A stretch of 64,000 nucleotides of DNA from Microbacterium oxydans (GTDB taxonomy: Bacteria > Actinomycetota > Actinomycetes > Actinomycetales > Microbacteriaceae), in contig NZ_CP092891.1 in the NCBI RefSeq assembly GCF_026559675.1, positions 496,001-560,000 of the forward strand. Reading direction: 5' to 3'. The notes beneath the pieces are model-generated. The model was not told the origin of the DNA. It did no database searches and saw only the letters and a program-made list of their open reading frames with translations. The translations under genes were made by a program, and so were the position numbers. Position 1 is the stretch's first letter. Each line of letters opens with the position of its first letter. Below, piece after piece: positions 1 to 9,100 of the stretch.

Positions 1-2
1 GG

Positions 3-611
3 TACTTCGCCCGGCTGTGGCGGCTGCCCCTCGCCTGGGCGCTCGCCGTCGTCTTCGGGGCATCGTCGACGATGGCCTACGTCTCCTTCGCCTGGATGCC
101 GACCATGCTCGTCGACATCGGCGGCGTGACCCCGGCGACGGCGGGCTTCCTGCTCTCGCTGTTCGCGCTGATCGGTCTGCCGTGCTCGCTGCTCGTGCCG
201 ATCCTCGTCGTGCGCTTCCAGGCGACCCGTCCGCTCTTCTTCGTGGCGGTCGGTGGCGGACTGGTCGGTCTCGCCGGGCTGCTGCTCGCGCCGACCGTCG
301 CGCTGCCCCTGTGGGTGAGCATCTTCGGTCTCACGGCCATCATGTTCCCGCTGAGCCTCGTGCTGCTCAGCATCCGGGCCCGCACACCCGAGAGCGCCGT
401 CGCGCTGAGCGGATTCGTGCAGAGCATCGGCTATGCCATCGCCGCGACCTTCCCCCTGCTGATCGGACTCCTGCACGAGACGACCGCGGGATGGCAGGTG
501 CCGCTCCTCGTCATCGCGGGTGTGCTGATCGTCGCGATCCCCGCCGGCATCGTCGCTGGTCGGCGCCGCACGGTCGAGGACGAGTGGGAGCACCGGCACG
601 GTCGCTGGTGA
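3..611 (+). CDS. MFS transporter, CynX/NimT-like (5' truncated by window edge)
   Basis: This is the C-terminal part of a major facilitator superfamily permease; the reading frame is open from base 3 to the stop at 611, so the real start lies upstream of the window. The visible ~200 residues hold about six hydrophobic helices with short Arg-containing loops (RFQATRP, RARTPES), and the protein ends in a basic/acidic tail after GRRR. The pattern FAWMPTMLVDIGG followed by a PCSLLVP helix resembles the second half of CynX/NimT-type anion or nitroimidazole permeases. The substrate cannot be told. It converges on the lipoprotein gene that ends at 662. Confidence 0.8.
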   Translation, partial: YFARLWRLPLAWALAVVFGASSTMAYVSFAWMPTMLVDIGGVTPATAGFLLSLFALIGLPCSLLVPILVVRFQATRPLFFVAVGGGLVGLAGLLLAPTVALPLWVSIFGLTAIMFPLSLVLLSIRARTPESAVALSGFVQSIGYAIAATFPLLIGLLHETTAGWQVPLLVIAGVLIVAIPAGIVAGRRRTVEDEWEHRHGRW

Positions 612-661
612 GTCCGCGAGGCGAGCCCGCGATCGCATGACCCCGCCGGTGCCCCGTCGTC

Positions 662-1174
662 TCAGTCGGCCATGCGCTCCCCGGCAGGGGAGAGCACCCA
701 CCAGATGCCGCCGACACCCTGCCCGTTGACGTCGCCGGCCGCGGCGTCGCCCGCGAAGTAGTAGAGCGGCCAGCCGTTGAGGGTCACCTGCTGGGAGCCG
801 TCCGCCGTGGTGATGGTGCCGACCTCGCCGGTCACGCCCTGCACCGCGGGCGCGTCGCCCTCGGTGGTCAGCGGCGGCCAGTTGGTGAGGCACTCGCCGG
901 TGCAGGAGCTCTCGCCCGAGCCCTGCGTGTCGGTGTCGAACATGTAGAGCGTCTTGCCGTCGGCGTCGACGACGATCTCGCCGAGCGTCGAGTCGGCGAC
1001 CATCAGCGTGGTGGCGCCGGATGCCGCGCTCTCACTGGGCGCGCTCGACTCGGACGACTGTCCGTAGGCCCCGCCCGAGCCGCCGGAGCCTCCGCCGGGC
1101 GATGAGCATCCGGCGACGGCGAACGTCAGGAGCAGGGCGGCGACCGCCGCGGTCTTCGAGACTCTCGAGAGCAT
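662..1174 (-). CDS. Secreted-repeat lipoprotein (COG4315-like)
   Basis: A 170-residue predicted lipoprotein. Residues 1-22 form a signal peptide ending in the lipobox AVAGC (Cys23), followed by a Gly/Ser-rich linker. Two copies of the Y-x-F-D/x-x-D type motif of the 'secreted repeat' lipoprotein family are visible (TLYMFDTDTQG near residue 95 and PLYYFAGD near 140), with a Cys pair in SSCTGEC. The start has a good ribosome site (AGGAGG, 7 nt upstream). It has its own ECF-type promoter overlapping the end of the anti-sigma gene, so it is probably a regulon member. Members of this family are commonly found near ECF sigma/anti-sigma genes; their biochemical role is unknown. Confidence 0.85.
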   Translation of the reverse strand: MLSRVSKTAAVAALLLTFAVAGCSSPGGGSGGSGGAYGQSSESSAPSESAASGATTLMVADSTLGEIVVDADGKTLYMFDTDTQGSGESSCTGECLTNWPPLTTEGDAPAVQGVTGEVGTITTADGSQQVTLNGWPLYYFAGDAAAGDVNGQGVGGIWWVLSPAGERMAD

Positions 1175-1216
1175 GGTGAAACCTCCTGTGCAGGACCGCG
1201 GGTGCGGTCAGGGGGT

Positions 1217-1243
1217 ACACGAGAGGCGGCGGTGAAAGGTTCA
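1217..1243 (-). promoter_or_regulatory. ECF sigma-dependent promoter of the lipoprotein gene
   Basis: Reading the minus strand: TGAACC (1238-1243), a 14-bp spacer, then CTCGTGT (1217-1223). The same two boxes with the same spacing occur twice upstream of the sigma gene and DUF2231 gene. The first three bases of the -35 box are the TGA stop codon of the anti-sigma gene. Transcription would start about 35 nt before the lipoprotein ATG. Confidence 0.75.
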
Positions 1244-1933
1244 GGGCGCGTCGACGGATGACCGCATGAGCACCTCGCCGGAGTCGACCGAGCGGATCTC
1301 GACCGTGGAGATGTCCGACGCCGGGAGCTCGGTACCGGCGCTCAGGCGCGCGGTGGTGCCCGGATGCGCCCGCCACGTCGACAGCACGCTCTCGGTGCCG
1401 TCCTGCGCCACCACGACCAGCGCGTACGCCCAGCCGTCCGCCGGGGCATGACCTCCGGCGCCGTATGTGCACGTCATGTCGATCCGGGTGCCCCAGGCGA
1501 CGTCGGTGAGGCCGACGGTGGCGGTGAGCGGGGCGTCGATCAGCTGTTCCAGGGCGACCGTCGTCGTCGGCGGACGGAGCTGGGCCGACACGAGCGGCAC
1601 GGCCACGGCGGCGACGACGATCGCCGCGGCGGCCGCGGTACCGGCGACCCACGCCCGACGGCGGCGACGGGCGCGCTCGGCGGCGAGGGAGAGCACGTGC
1701 GCGCGGTGCTCGGGTGCCGGAGCCTCGGCATCCGTCGCCCGCAGCAGCGATTCCGCCCGCTCGGGTGCCACCCGGGAGAGGAGGCCCGGCATCGGCGCCA
1801 CCTCCGCGATGGCGGCACGGCACTCGGCGCACTGCGAGAGGTGCGCTTCGAACTCGGCGCGGTCGGCGGCGCTGAGGGCTCCGAGGACGTACGCGGCATC
1901 CCACTCGGCGTATCGCGTGTGGTCGGCGTTCAT
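1241..1933 (-). CDS. Zinc-type anti-sigma factor (RskA-like)
   Basis: A 230-residue membrane anti-sigma factor. The N-terminal cytoplasmic domain carries the zinc anti-sigma signature H-x3-C-x2-C (His31, Cys35, Cys38), followed by an Arg-rich segment, one transmembrane helix (about residues 93-115, WVAGTAAAAAIVVAAVAVPL) and an extracytoplasmic RskA-like C-terminal domain. Its ATG overlaps the TGA of the sigma gene in the 4-nt ATGA arrangement, so the two are translationally coupled. By analogy with RskA/SigK pairs it would hold the sigma factor inactive until the outer domain is cut by regulated proteolysis. Confidence 0.9.
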   Translation of the reverse strand: MNADHTRYAEWDAAYVLGALSAADRAEFEAHLSQCAECRAAIAEVAPMPGLLSRVAPERAESLLRATDAEAPAPEHRAHVLSLAAERARRRRRAWVAGTAAAAAIVVAAVAVPLVSAQLRPPTTTVALEQLIDAPLTATVGLTDVAWGTRIDMTCTYGAGGHAPADGWAYALVVVAQDGTESVLSTWRAHPGTTARLSAGTELPASDISTVEIRSVDSGEVLMRSSVDAP

Positions 1934-2436
1934 CGCGTCACTCCCTTCTCCTGCAGTCCGAGTCGCAGCGCGCGGAGGCCGTAGTGCAGCCTCGACTTCA
2001 CGGTCCCCTCGGGGACCGTCAGCTCCTCGGAGATCTCGGCGACCGTGAGGCCCCGGTAGTACGCGCGGATGACGACGTCTCGGTGGGCTTCGGAGAGCGC
2101 CGCGAGCGCCTCCTCGATCAGGATCGCGTCGAAGATCGCGTCGGTGGCGTCGCGCACGGCGGACTCCGGCGGCTCGTCCATCGCGACCTCCCGGCGATGG
2201 TGGGCGCTGCGCGCCTCGTCGACGACCAGATGCCGGGCGACCGTGTACATCCAGGAACGCGTGGACTCCGGATCGTCGGCGAGGATGCGCGGGGTCCGCC
2301 AGGCACGCAGCAGGGTCTCCTGGACGACGTCATCCGCTCCCGCCCGATCTCCGGTGAGGTGCACGACGTAGCGCCAGATCGGCGCCGCATGCGCGTCGTA
2401 GAGCGCGCCGAGACGTGCCGCGTCATCCCTCGGCAT
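1930..2436 (-). CDS. ECF RNA polymerase sigma factor (SigK-like)
   Basis: A 168-residue extracytoplasmic-function sigma factor. Region 2 (YDAHAAPIWRYV...DDVVQETLLRAW) occupies about residues 10-75 and region 4 with its helix-turn-helix (GLTVAEISEELTVPEGTVKSR) about 125-160. The start at 2436 was chosen because AAGGAGGTG sits 5 nt upstream; an upstream in-frame ATG lacks this. The gene is the first of an operon with its anti-sigma factor. A promoter with the same boxes as those of the lipoprotein and DUF2231 genes lies 30-56 bp upstream, which predicts autoregulation. Assignment to the SigK subgroup rests on the RskA-like partner and is less certain than ECF membership. Confidence 0.9.
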   Translation of the reverse strand: MPRDDAARLGALYDAHAAPIWRYVVHLTGDRAGADDVVQETLLRAWRTPRILADDPESTRSWMYTVARHLVVDEARSAHHRREVAMDEPPESAVRDATDAIFDAILIEEALAALSEAHRDVVIRAYYRGLTVAEISEELTVPEGTVKSRLHYGLRALRLGLQEKGVTR

Positions 2437-2465
2437 CCGCCACCTCCTTCGGTTCCTCTCCGGAG

Positions 2466-2492
2466 ACACGAGACAGGCGGGCAGAAGGTTCA
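2466..2492 (-). promoter_or_regulatory. ECF promoter of the sigma/anti-sigma operon
   Basis: Minus strand: TGAACC (2487-2492), 14-bp spacer, CTCGTGT (2466-2472). This matches the lipoprotein promoter in both boxes and spacing. It lies back to back with the plus-strand copy, their -35 boxes forming the palindrome GGTTCA-TC-TGAACC at 2487-2500. Confidence 0.75.
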
Positions 2493-2494
2493 TC

Positions 2495-2521
2495 TGAACC
2501 CTCGACGCGTCGATCCCGTGT
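2495..2521 (+). promoter_or_regulatory. ECF promoter of the DUF2231 gene (leaderless)
   Basis: TGAACC (2495-2500), 14-bp spacer, CCCGTGT (2515-2521), one base different from the two other copies in the -10 box. The ATG at 2529 begins 8 nt after the -10 box, where transcription should start, so the mRNA is predicted to be leaderless; no ribosome site precedes the ATG. Confidence 0.7.
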
Positions 2522-2528
2522 CCTGAGT

Positions 2529-2978
2529 ATGGACCTCTTCGAGATCGCCGGGCTCCCCCTGCATCCGCTCATCGTGCACGCGGTGGTCATCCTCGTGCCG
2601 CTCACGGCGCTGGCGTTGATCCTGGGCGCGTTCCTCCCCGCTGCGCGGAAGAGGCTCGGCATCGTGACGCCGCTCGCCGCCCTCGTGGTGCTCGTGCTCG
2701 TGCCCATCACCATGCTCGCGGGTGAGGCGCTGGCGGAGCGGGTCGGTCCGGTGCCGGCGGTGCTCCATCACGCCGACCTCGGTCGACTGCTGTGGCCGTG
2801 GACGCTCGCGATGTTCCTGGTCGCGGCGGTGCAGTGGTGCTGGTACCGATTCGGCGCGGGGCCGCGCCGGGCGGCGCGGTGGATCGTCGCCGTGCTCGCG
2901 GTCGTGAGCGGCGTGGGCAGCACGGTGATGGTCGTGCTGATCGGCGAGGCCGGTGCCCGGGCGGTCTGGGGCGGATGA
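2529..2978 (+). CDS. DUF2231-type integral membrane protein
   Basis: A 149-residue protein with four predicted transmembrane helices. It opens with the family signature GLPLHPLIVHAVVILVPL (residues 8-25), in which the two His residues suggest metal or redox-cofactor binding; another HH lies at about residue 79. No enzymatic activity is established for the family. It is divergent from the ECF sigma gene and carries a matching promoter, so it is probably part of that regulon. It converges with the LacI gene, leaving only 3 bp between stop codons. Confidence 0.85.
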   Translation: MDLFEIAGLPLHPLIVHAVVILVPLTALALILGAFLPAARKRLGIVTPLAALVVLVLVPITMLAGEALAERVGPVPAVLHHADLGRLLWPWTLAMFLVAAVQWCWYRFGAGPRRAARWIVAVLAVVSGVGSTVMVVLIGEAGARAVWGG

Positions 2979-2981
2979 GGG

Positions 2982-4016
2982 CTAGCGCGCCGAGCGCGGC
3001 GGTGCGGTGGACGAGCGCACGACGAGCTGCGGATCGGTCGACGGCACCTCCCCGACGGCCTCCTGTCCCTCGATCTGGGCGATGAGACGGAGCGCGGCCG
3101 CACGACCCATGGCCTCGAACGGCTGCCGGACGGTCGTGAGCGCGGGGGAGGCGTAGGCGGCGAGAGCGATGTCGTCGACGCTCACCACGGAGACGTCCTC
3201 GGGAACACTGCGCCCGGCCTCGTGCAGCGCGCGGATCAGTCCGAACGCCATCTCGTCGCTGCTGACGAACACGGCCGTCGCCTCGGGGATCGCCGCGATG
3301 GTCCGACCGGCGCGGTAGCCGGACTCGGGGGTCCAGTCGGCGGGGATCACCGGCGGGGGGACGATGCCCCGGTCGCGGAGCGTCTGCTCCCACGCCTCGC
3401 TGCGCTGCTGCGTCTCGGTCCAGTACTCGTCGCCCGAGACGTGCCACACGGTCGGGTGCCCGAGGTCGAGGAGGTGCTCGACGGCGAGACGGGCGATCGC
3501 GCGCTGATCCACGGCGAGCGGCGCGTCCTCGTCGAGGGAGGTGCGCTCGCTGCGGGTCGCGGGCGTGCGCTCGGTGCGCGCGCGCATCGCCGGGCTCTCG
3601 AGCTCGACCGGGACGCCGAGGATGATGCCCTCCGCCCCCTGACGTTCGAGTCGGTCGAAGGCCTCCAGGAAGGCCTCGACGGACGCGTGGTCGGCGACCG
3701 CGGCCGTCGACACGGTGTAGCCGTTCGCAGCGGCAGCCTGCTGGATGCCGACGCCGAGGGCCGCCGACGAGTACCGGTCGGTGGAGACGACGATCACGCC
3801 CAGCACCCGGGTGCGCCCGGAGGCGAGCGACGCGGCGGCGGCGTGCACGCGGTAGCCGAGCTCCTCCACGGCCGCGAGGACGCGCCGGGCGGTGTCGGGG
3901 CGCACGTTGTCCTGCCCGGACATGACGCGGGAGACGGTCTGCGTGGAGACACCGGCTAGCTGGGCGACGTCGACCTGGCTGGGGGCGCGGTCGTCTCTCG
4001 GGCGGCGAGGTGACAT
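2982..4016 (-). CDS. LacI-family transcriptional regulator
   Basis: A 344-residue repressor-type regulator. The N-terminal helix-turn-helix (VDVAQLAGVSTQTVSRVMSG, residues about 15-34) and hinge helix (LASGRTRVLGVIV) are followed by a periplasmic-binding-protein-like sensor domain. The start at 4016 gives the usual LacI N-terminus; the frame stays open further upstream but that part has no family resemblance. It is divergent from the GH35 gene. The operator-like dyad at 4080-4093, repeated before the GH101 gene and the ABC operon, makes it the likely local regulator of all three. The effector is probably a sugar released from Gal-GalNAc glycans (inference). Confidence 0.9.
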   Translation of the reverse strand: MSPRRPRDDRAPSQVDVAQLAGVSTQTVSRVMSGQDNVRPDTARRVLAAVEELGYRVHAAAASLASGRTRVLGVIVVSTDRYSSAALGVGIQQAAAANGYTVSTAAVADHASVEAFLEAFDRLERQGAEGIILGVPVELESPAMRARTERTPATRSERTSLDEDAPLAVDQRAIARLAVEHLLDLGHPTVWHVSGDEYWTETQQRSEAWEQTLRDRGIVPPPVIPADWTPESGYRAGRTIAAIPEATAVFVSSDEMAFGLIRALHEAGRSVPEDVSVVSVDDIALAAYASPALTTVRQPFEAMGRAAALRLIAQIEGQEAVGEVPSTDPQLVVRSSTAPPRSAR

Positions 4017-4079
4017 GTGGTCAATGGTAGCGATCAATCGGCGGAAAACCAGGAGGCGGCGAGAAGTGTGATGCGATAA

Positions 4080-4093
4080 TGTGAACGCAAACA
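4080..4093. promoter_or_regulatory. LacI-type operator upstream of GH35 gene
   Basis: TGTGAACGCAAACA, the reverse complement of TGTTTGCGTTCACA, an imperfect dyad centred on CG. It overlaps the last base of a -10-like GATAAT (4075-4080) pointing toward the GH35 gene and lies 64 bp before the regulator's own ATG, so it could control both directions. Confidence 0.7.
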
Positions 4094-4110
4094 CTCGTGC
4101 TTGGAGCGCT

Positions 4111-5931
4111 ATGCCTGACCTTCTCGCCTCGGCTCTCGACGGCTCTTCCGTCGCTACCGGAGCCCCGGCCGCCGCGTCGTCGATCGGCGCGCCCACCCTG
4201 ATCTGGCGCGACGGGGAGATCCTTCGCGACGGCGTCTCCCACCGCATCCTCGCGGGGTCGATCCACTACTTCCGGGTGCATCCCGACCAGTGGGAGGATC
4301 GCCTCCGTCGACTCGCCGCGATGGGCGCGAACACGGTCGACACATATGTCGCGTGGAACTTCCACGAGCGCGTCGAGGGCGACGTGCGCTTCGACGGATG
4401 GCGCGACATCGAGCGCTTCGTCCGTCTCGCCGGCGACATCGGTCTGGACGTGTTCCTCCGACCCAGCCCCTACATCTGCGCCGAGTGGTCCAACGGCGGC
4501 CTCCCGTCCTGGCTCTCCGGCCGGGTCGCGGCGCTGCGCACCAGCGACCCCGACTTCCTCGCGGCGGTCGACGCCTGGTACGACGAGCTGATCCCCCGAC
4601 TCGTCCCGCTGCAGGCCTCCCACGGCGGACCGATCGTCGCGATCCAGATCGAGAACGAGTACGGCTCCTTCGGCAGTGACGCCGCCTACCTCGCGCACCT
4701 GAGGGAGGGTCTCCGTCGCCGCGGGATGGTCGAGATGCTCACGACCGCCGACGGCATCACCGGCGACATGATCGAGCACGGCAGCGTTCCCGGCGCGATG
4801 GCCACCTTCACCTTCGGGACCGGGGTCGCGAGGGCGGTGGAGCTGCGCCGCGAGGGTGACGCGCTGATGTGCAGCGAGCTCTGGGGCGGCTGGTTCGACC
4901 ACTGGGGTGAGCGCCACCACGTGCGCTCCGCCGCGAGCACCGGGGGCACGATCGCGGAACTGCTGGCGGCGGGCGGATCGGTGAGCCTCTACATGGCCCA
5001 CGGAGGGACGAACTTCGGTCTCTGGAACGGCGCGAACCACGACCAGGTGCTGCAGCCGACGGTCACCAGCTACGACTCGGATGCACCGATCGGCGAGGAC
5101 GGAACGCTCAACGAGAAGTTCCACGCGCTCCGCGCCCTGTTCGCGCCCTTCCATGCCGCCGAGCTTCCGGCTGTTCCCGCTGCTCCGCGGCGGCAGGGTG
5201 CGGCGACCGCGCCACTCGAGCCTCGGGCCGCTCTGCTGGAGCTGGTCGCGACGCTTCCCGTGACCGGCGACGTCTCGCCGAGGCCGCGCACGTTCGAGGC
5301 GCTCGGCGCCGAAGACGGCCTGGTCGCCTATGAGGCGGACGTGTCGTTCCCCGCCGACGCGATGCTCACGATCGACGGACTGCACGACCGCGCCGTCGTG
5401 TTCCTCGACCGACAGAAGCTCGGGGTCCTGGAGCGGGACCGCGACACGTCGCTGGCGCTGCCGGTCGACGGTGGAGCGGGTCGACTCACGATCGTCGTCG
5501 AGAGCCTCGGGCGCATCAACTACGGCCCGTACACCGGCGAGGGCAAGGGCATCATGCGCGGCGTGATGATCGGACGTCGACTCGTCAACGGATGGACGCA
5601 TCGCCTCGTGCCGCAGGATGCTCCCGTGCCGGTTCCGGGTGGGTCCGCGGATGCCTCCGACGGCGTCGCCGTCGCCTCCTTCGGAATCGCGGAACCGCTC
5701 GACGCCTGGCTCGCCTTCCCCGGCGGGTCGAAGGGGATGGTCTGGCTGAACGGCTTCCTCCTTGGCCGGTACTGGAAGGTCGGTCCGCAGGAGACGCTCT
5801 ACGCGCCGGCGCCGCTCTGGAGGGTCGGCCGCAACGAGATCGTGGTCCTCGACACCGACTGCCTCGGGTCGACCGTCGAGATCCGCGAGGAGCCGTCCTT
5901 CGGCGACACCGAGGAGTTCATCGGCTCCTGA
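4111..5931 (+). CDS. Beta-galactosidase, GH35 family
   Basis: A 606-residue glycoside hydrolase of family 35. It removes terminal beta-linked galactose. The TIM-barrel domain (about 35-350) shows the family motifs SIHYFRVHPDQWEDRL, TYVAWNFHE, RPSPYICAEWSNGGLPSWL, the probable acid/base Glu in IENEYGSFG and the probable nucleophile Glu in CSELWGGWFDHWG; beta-sandwich domains follow, ending with the GRYWKVGPQETLY motif. There is no signal peptide, so it should act in the cytosol on an imported disaccharide. ATG 4111 is preferred over GTG 4081 because GGAG lies 5 nt upstream. A LacI-type operator lies just upstream. Confidence 0.93.
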   Translation: MPDLLASALDGSSVATGAPAAASSIGAPTLIWRDGEILRDGVSHRILAGSIHYFRVHPDQWEDRLRRLAAMGANTVDTYVAWNFHERVEGDVRFDGWRDIERFVRLAGDIGLDVFLRPSPYICAEWSNGGLPSWLSGRVAALRTSDPDFLAAVDAWYDELIPRLVPLQASHGGPIVAIQIENEYGSFGSDAAYLAHLREGLRRRGMVEMLTTADGITGDMIEHGSVPGAMATFTFGTGVARAVELRREGDALMCSELWGGWFDHWGERHHVRSAASTGGTIAELLAAGGSVSLYMAHGGTNFGLWNGANHDQVLQPTVTSYDSDAPIGEDGTLNEKFHALRALFAPFHAAELPAVPAAPRRQGAATAPLEPRAALLELVATLPVTGDVSPRPRTFEALGAEDGLVAYEADVSFPADAMLTIDGLHDRAVVFLDRQKLGVLERDRDTSLALPVDGGAGRLTIVVESLGRINYGPYTGEGKGIMRGVMIGRRLVNGWTHRLVPQDAPVPVPGGSADASDGVAVASFGIAEPLDAWLAFPGGSKGMVWLNGFLLGRYWKVGPQETLYAPAPLWRVGRNEIVVLDTDCLGSTVEIREEPSFGDTEEFIGS

Positions 5932-5944
5932 TCCGGAGCGTACA

Positions 5945-5980
5945 GAGAGCCGTCCCGCACGTGTGTGCGGGACGGCTCTC
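5945..5980 (+). terminator. Strong hairpin terminator after GH35
   Basis: A perfect 16-bp GC-rich inverted repeat (5945-5960 and 5965-5980) with a GTGT loop, 13 bp after the stop codon. A T-rich stretch (CGTCGTCTCTT) follows. Confidence 0.85.
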
Positions 5981-6010
5981 GTCGTCTCTTCGTGGGTGAC
6001 TTTCGGCCAA

Positions 6011-6024
6011 TGTTTGCGCTCGCG
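6011..6024. promoter_or_regulatory. LacI-type operator 1 upstream of GH101
   Basis: TGTTTGCGCTCGCG shares TGTTTGCGCTC with the operator at 15172. It lies 55 bp from operator 2, about five helical turns, with a possible promoter (TTGATA 6037-6042, TATTGT 6061-6066, 18-bp spacer) between them. This spacing would allow looping by a tetrameric repressor (inference). Confidence 0.65.
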
Positions 6025-6065
6025 CGCCGATAGTGCTTGATATATCGTCTCCGCTCCTCATATTG

Positions 6066-6079
6066 TGATAGCGCAAACA
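6066..6079. promoter_or_regulatory. LacI-type operator 2 upstream of GH101
   Basis: TGATAGCGCAAACA carries the conserved half CGCAAACA. It begins at the end of the putative -10 box, where a bound repressor would block transcription start. Confidence 0.65.
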
Positions 6080-6160
6080 TCGCCGGAGATCGTCGATGAT
6101 CACCTGCGACGCATCGGGGCGTCAGTGCTCCCGGGCGTCGCTCCGACCGAGAGGCAAGAC

Positions 6161-9100
6161 GTGTCGAAACCCTCCCGACCGCCCCGCGCTGCCGTCGCCC
6201 TCAGCTCCGTGCTGGCGACGGCGCTCGCATTCGGCGGCATGCTCGCCCAGGCGCCATCCGCCCAGGCCGCGGATCTCATTCCGGTGCCCAAGACCGACTA
6301 CCGCCTGCACGCGGTGTCGAGCGAGTCGGACCCCTATCCGGCTCCTCCGTCTCTCGACGGCACGGCCCTCGGGGCGTTCGACGGCGACTTCGCGACCCAG
6401 TGGACGTCGCGGTACGCGGCCAGCGCCCCGTTCCCGCACTGGATCGTCGTGGATCTGCAGCGGTCGCTTTCGGTGAAGGCCCTCGACTACTCGGTGAAGA
6501 GAGGGCAGGGAGTCGCCGCCAAGACCGTCGAGGTGTATGTGACGGACGACGCCGATGTCGCGCGGACCTCTCCCGCTGACGGCGGGTGGGGTGCGGCCGC
6601 GGGAGCGGCGACGTTGCACGCGCCGACCGCGAACGACGAGAAGCAGCGCATCACGCTCGACACCGCGAAGGACGGTCGCTACGTGGCCCTGCTCGTGATC
6701 GACGCGCAGGGGACCACCGGCGGCGGGGCCGGCGAGATCGAGGTCCTCTCCGACGAGCAGCTGCCTCCCATCGTCACCGAGCCCGAGGTTCCCGACACCG
6801 ACGAGACCGTCGAGATCGCCGACGGCGGGACGACCGCCGTCGTCTCGACGGAGTTCCCCCGCATCGCGGCGTATCGCCTCGGGAGCGAGAGCATCGGCGG
6901 TCAGCGCACCTCGGCGAAGACCTGGTCGGTGAACGGGGCCACCTACGCGTCGGAGACCACGTCGACGGCTTCGGCCACCGGCGTGGACTACGTGTCGAAG
7001 CTGACCGGGATCGACGTCACCGTGCGCAGCAGCATCCGGGTCGCGAAAGACGGAACCATCGGGTTCGAGGTCACGGCCGTCGACGGAACCGCGACCGTGA
7101 CCACGCTCGGTCTCCCGGACAACGCCTTCCTCTCCGCGAGCGCCGCGGATGCCGGGTCGGCACTCGACCGGACGGTGATCAGCCCCGACAGCACGAAGAA
7201 CGCCGACGAGCACATCGCCGTGAACGCGTCGACGGCGACCGGACAGAAGGGGGCGGCCTTCGCCTTCCTCGGCAACGGCGCGCTCGTCGGCAGCGTGATC
7301 ACCAACGCGACGACCCAGGCATCCGGGGGCACCGCCTCCTGGAACACGCGCCTGACCACGCGGGTGACCGAGGCGGCGGGACGCACGGCGGAGATCGGTT
7401 CCAGCGCGTGGCTGATCCATCCGACCACCGCCGTGGACAGCCGGGTGACCACGTACGCCCTGCCGAAGGTCACGGTTCTCCTCGCCGCCGATCGGAACGG
7501 CGACGACTCGGTCGACTGGCAGGACGCGGCGATCCGGTACCGCGAAGTCGACACCCCGCGTCTCGGCGCCGATCGGGTGGCCGAGCGCGTGGTCAGCCGT
7601 ATCCCCTTCAACTTCGCCTCCAGCGCCACGAACTACTTCGACCTGGTGCTCGACAACACCAAGCGGATCGCGAACCAGACCGACGGTCTCGGACAGTGGG
7701 TGCTCAACAAGGGCTACGGCAGCGAGGGCCACGACTCGGCGAACACCGACTACGGCGGGAACTACAACGAGCGCGCCGGCGGCCTCTCCGACCTCAACAA
7801 CCTCGTCGACGAGGGCGCGAAGCTCAACGCCGACATGAGCGTGCACGTCAACGCCACGGAGATGTACCCGCAGGCGAACGCGTTCGACTCCGCGATCATC
7901 GACGGTGCCGCCCCCTACAAGCCGGGGTGGAACTGGCTCGACCAGTCGTACTACATCAACCAGCAGGCCGACCTCGGCACCGGGCGGGTGCTCGATCGCT
8001 TCCAGCAGCTGCGCGACGAGGTGCCCGGCCTCAGCGGCGTCTACATCGACGTGTACTACTCCAACGGCTGGGTCGCCGAGGAGCTCGCGGACGAGCTGAA
8101 CGGCATGGACCTCGAGGTCGCGACCGAGTGGGGTGACAAGTTCGTCGACAGCACGGTCTGGTCGCACTGGCCGAACGACCTGGCGTACGGCGGGAAGGAA
8201 AACAAGGGCATCAACTCCACCATGGTGCGCTTCATCCAGAACGGGCAGGCCGACGTCTGGAACGACGACGCCCTGCTCGGACAGCAGCGGCTGATCGACG
8301 CCGAGGGCTGGGTCGGCAACCGCAACTGGGACGGCTTCGTCGACAACATCTGGAAGCAGAGCCTGCCCACCAAGTTCCTCCAGCACTTCGACCTGCTCAC
8401 GTACCGGGCAGGCGCCGAGGCGACGCTGACGGATGACGTGGCGGTGCGCATGGACGGGAGCACCAGAGTCGTCACGATGGACGGGGCGACGGTGCTGCGC
8501 GGCGACTCGTACCTGCTGCCGTGGCAGTCGCTGGACTCGAATGAGGACTCCGGCTCGCCGGTCGACGCCGACAAGATGTACTTCTACTCCGCAACGGGAG
8601 GCGAGAAGACGTTCGGTCTCACCGACGCCTTCCGCGGCAACACCGCCTTCGACGTCTTCGAGCTCGGTGACCAGGGGCGCGTCAAGGTCGGCACGGCCGA
8701 CGCGACCGGCGGCGAGCTCACACTCAGCGGTGACAAGGGCACGGCCTACGTCGTGGTGCCGCAGGGCGGCGCCCAGCGCGCAGCCGTCGAGTACCACGAC
8801 GCCGGCCTCGACGACCCGGGGTTCAACTCCGGTTCGCTCGATGTGTGGAACCCCCGGGGCGATGTGACGATCGAGCGCACCGACCTCGGCAGCGCGAAGA
8901 ACGAGTCGCGCGGCGACAACATCGCCGTGTTCGGTGCAGCCGCGTCGTCGATCTCCCAGCGGGTGACCGGGCTGGAGCCGGGCGAGCGATACGCCTTCTC
9001 CGCACAGGTGCAGATCGATCCGACCGCGACCCGCGACGTGAGCGTCTCGGTCGATACCGGCTCAGGTGCCGCCACCCGCACGTGGAACCTCTCCCCGACG

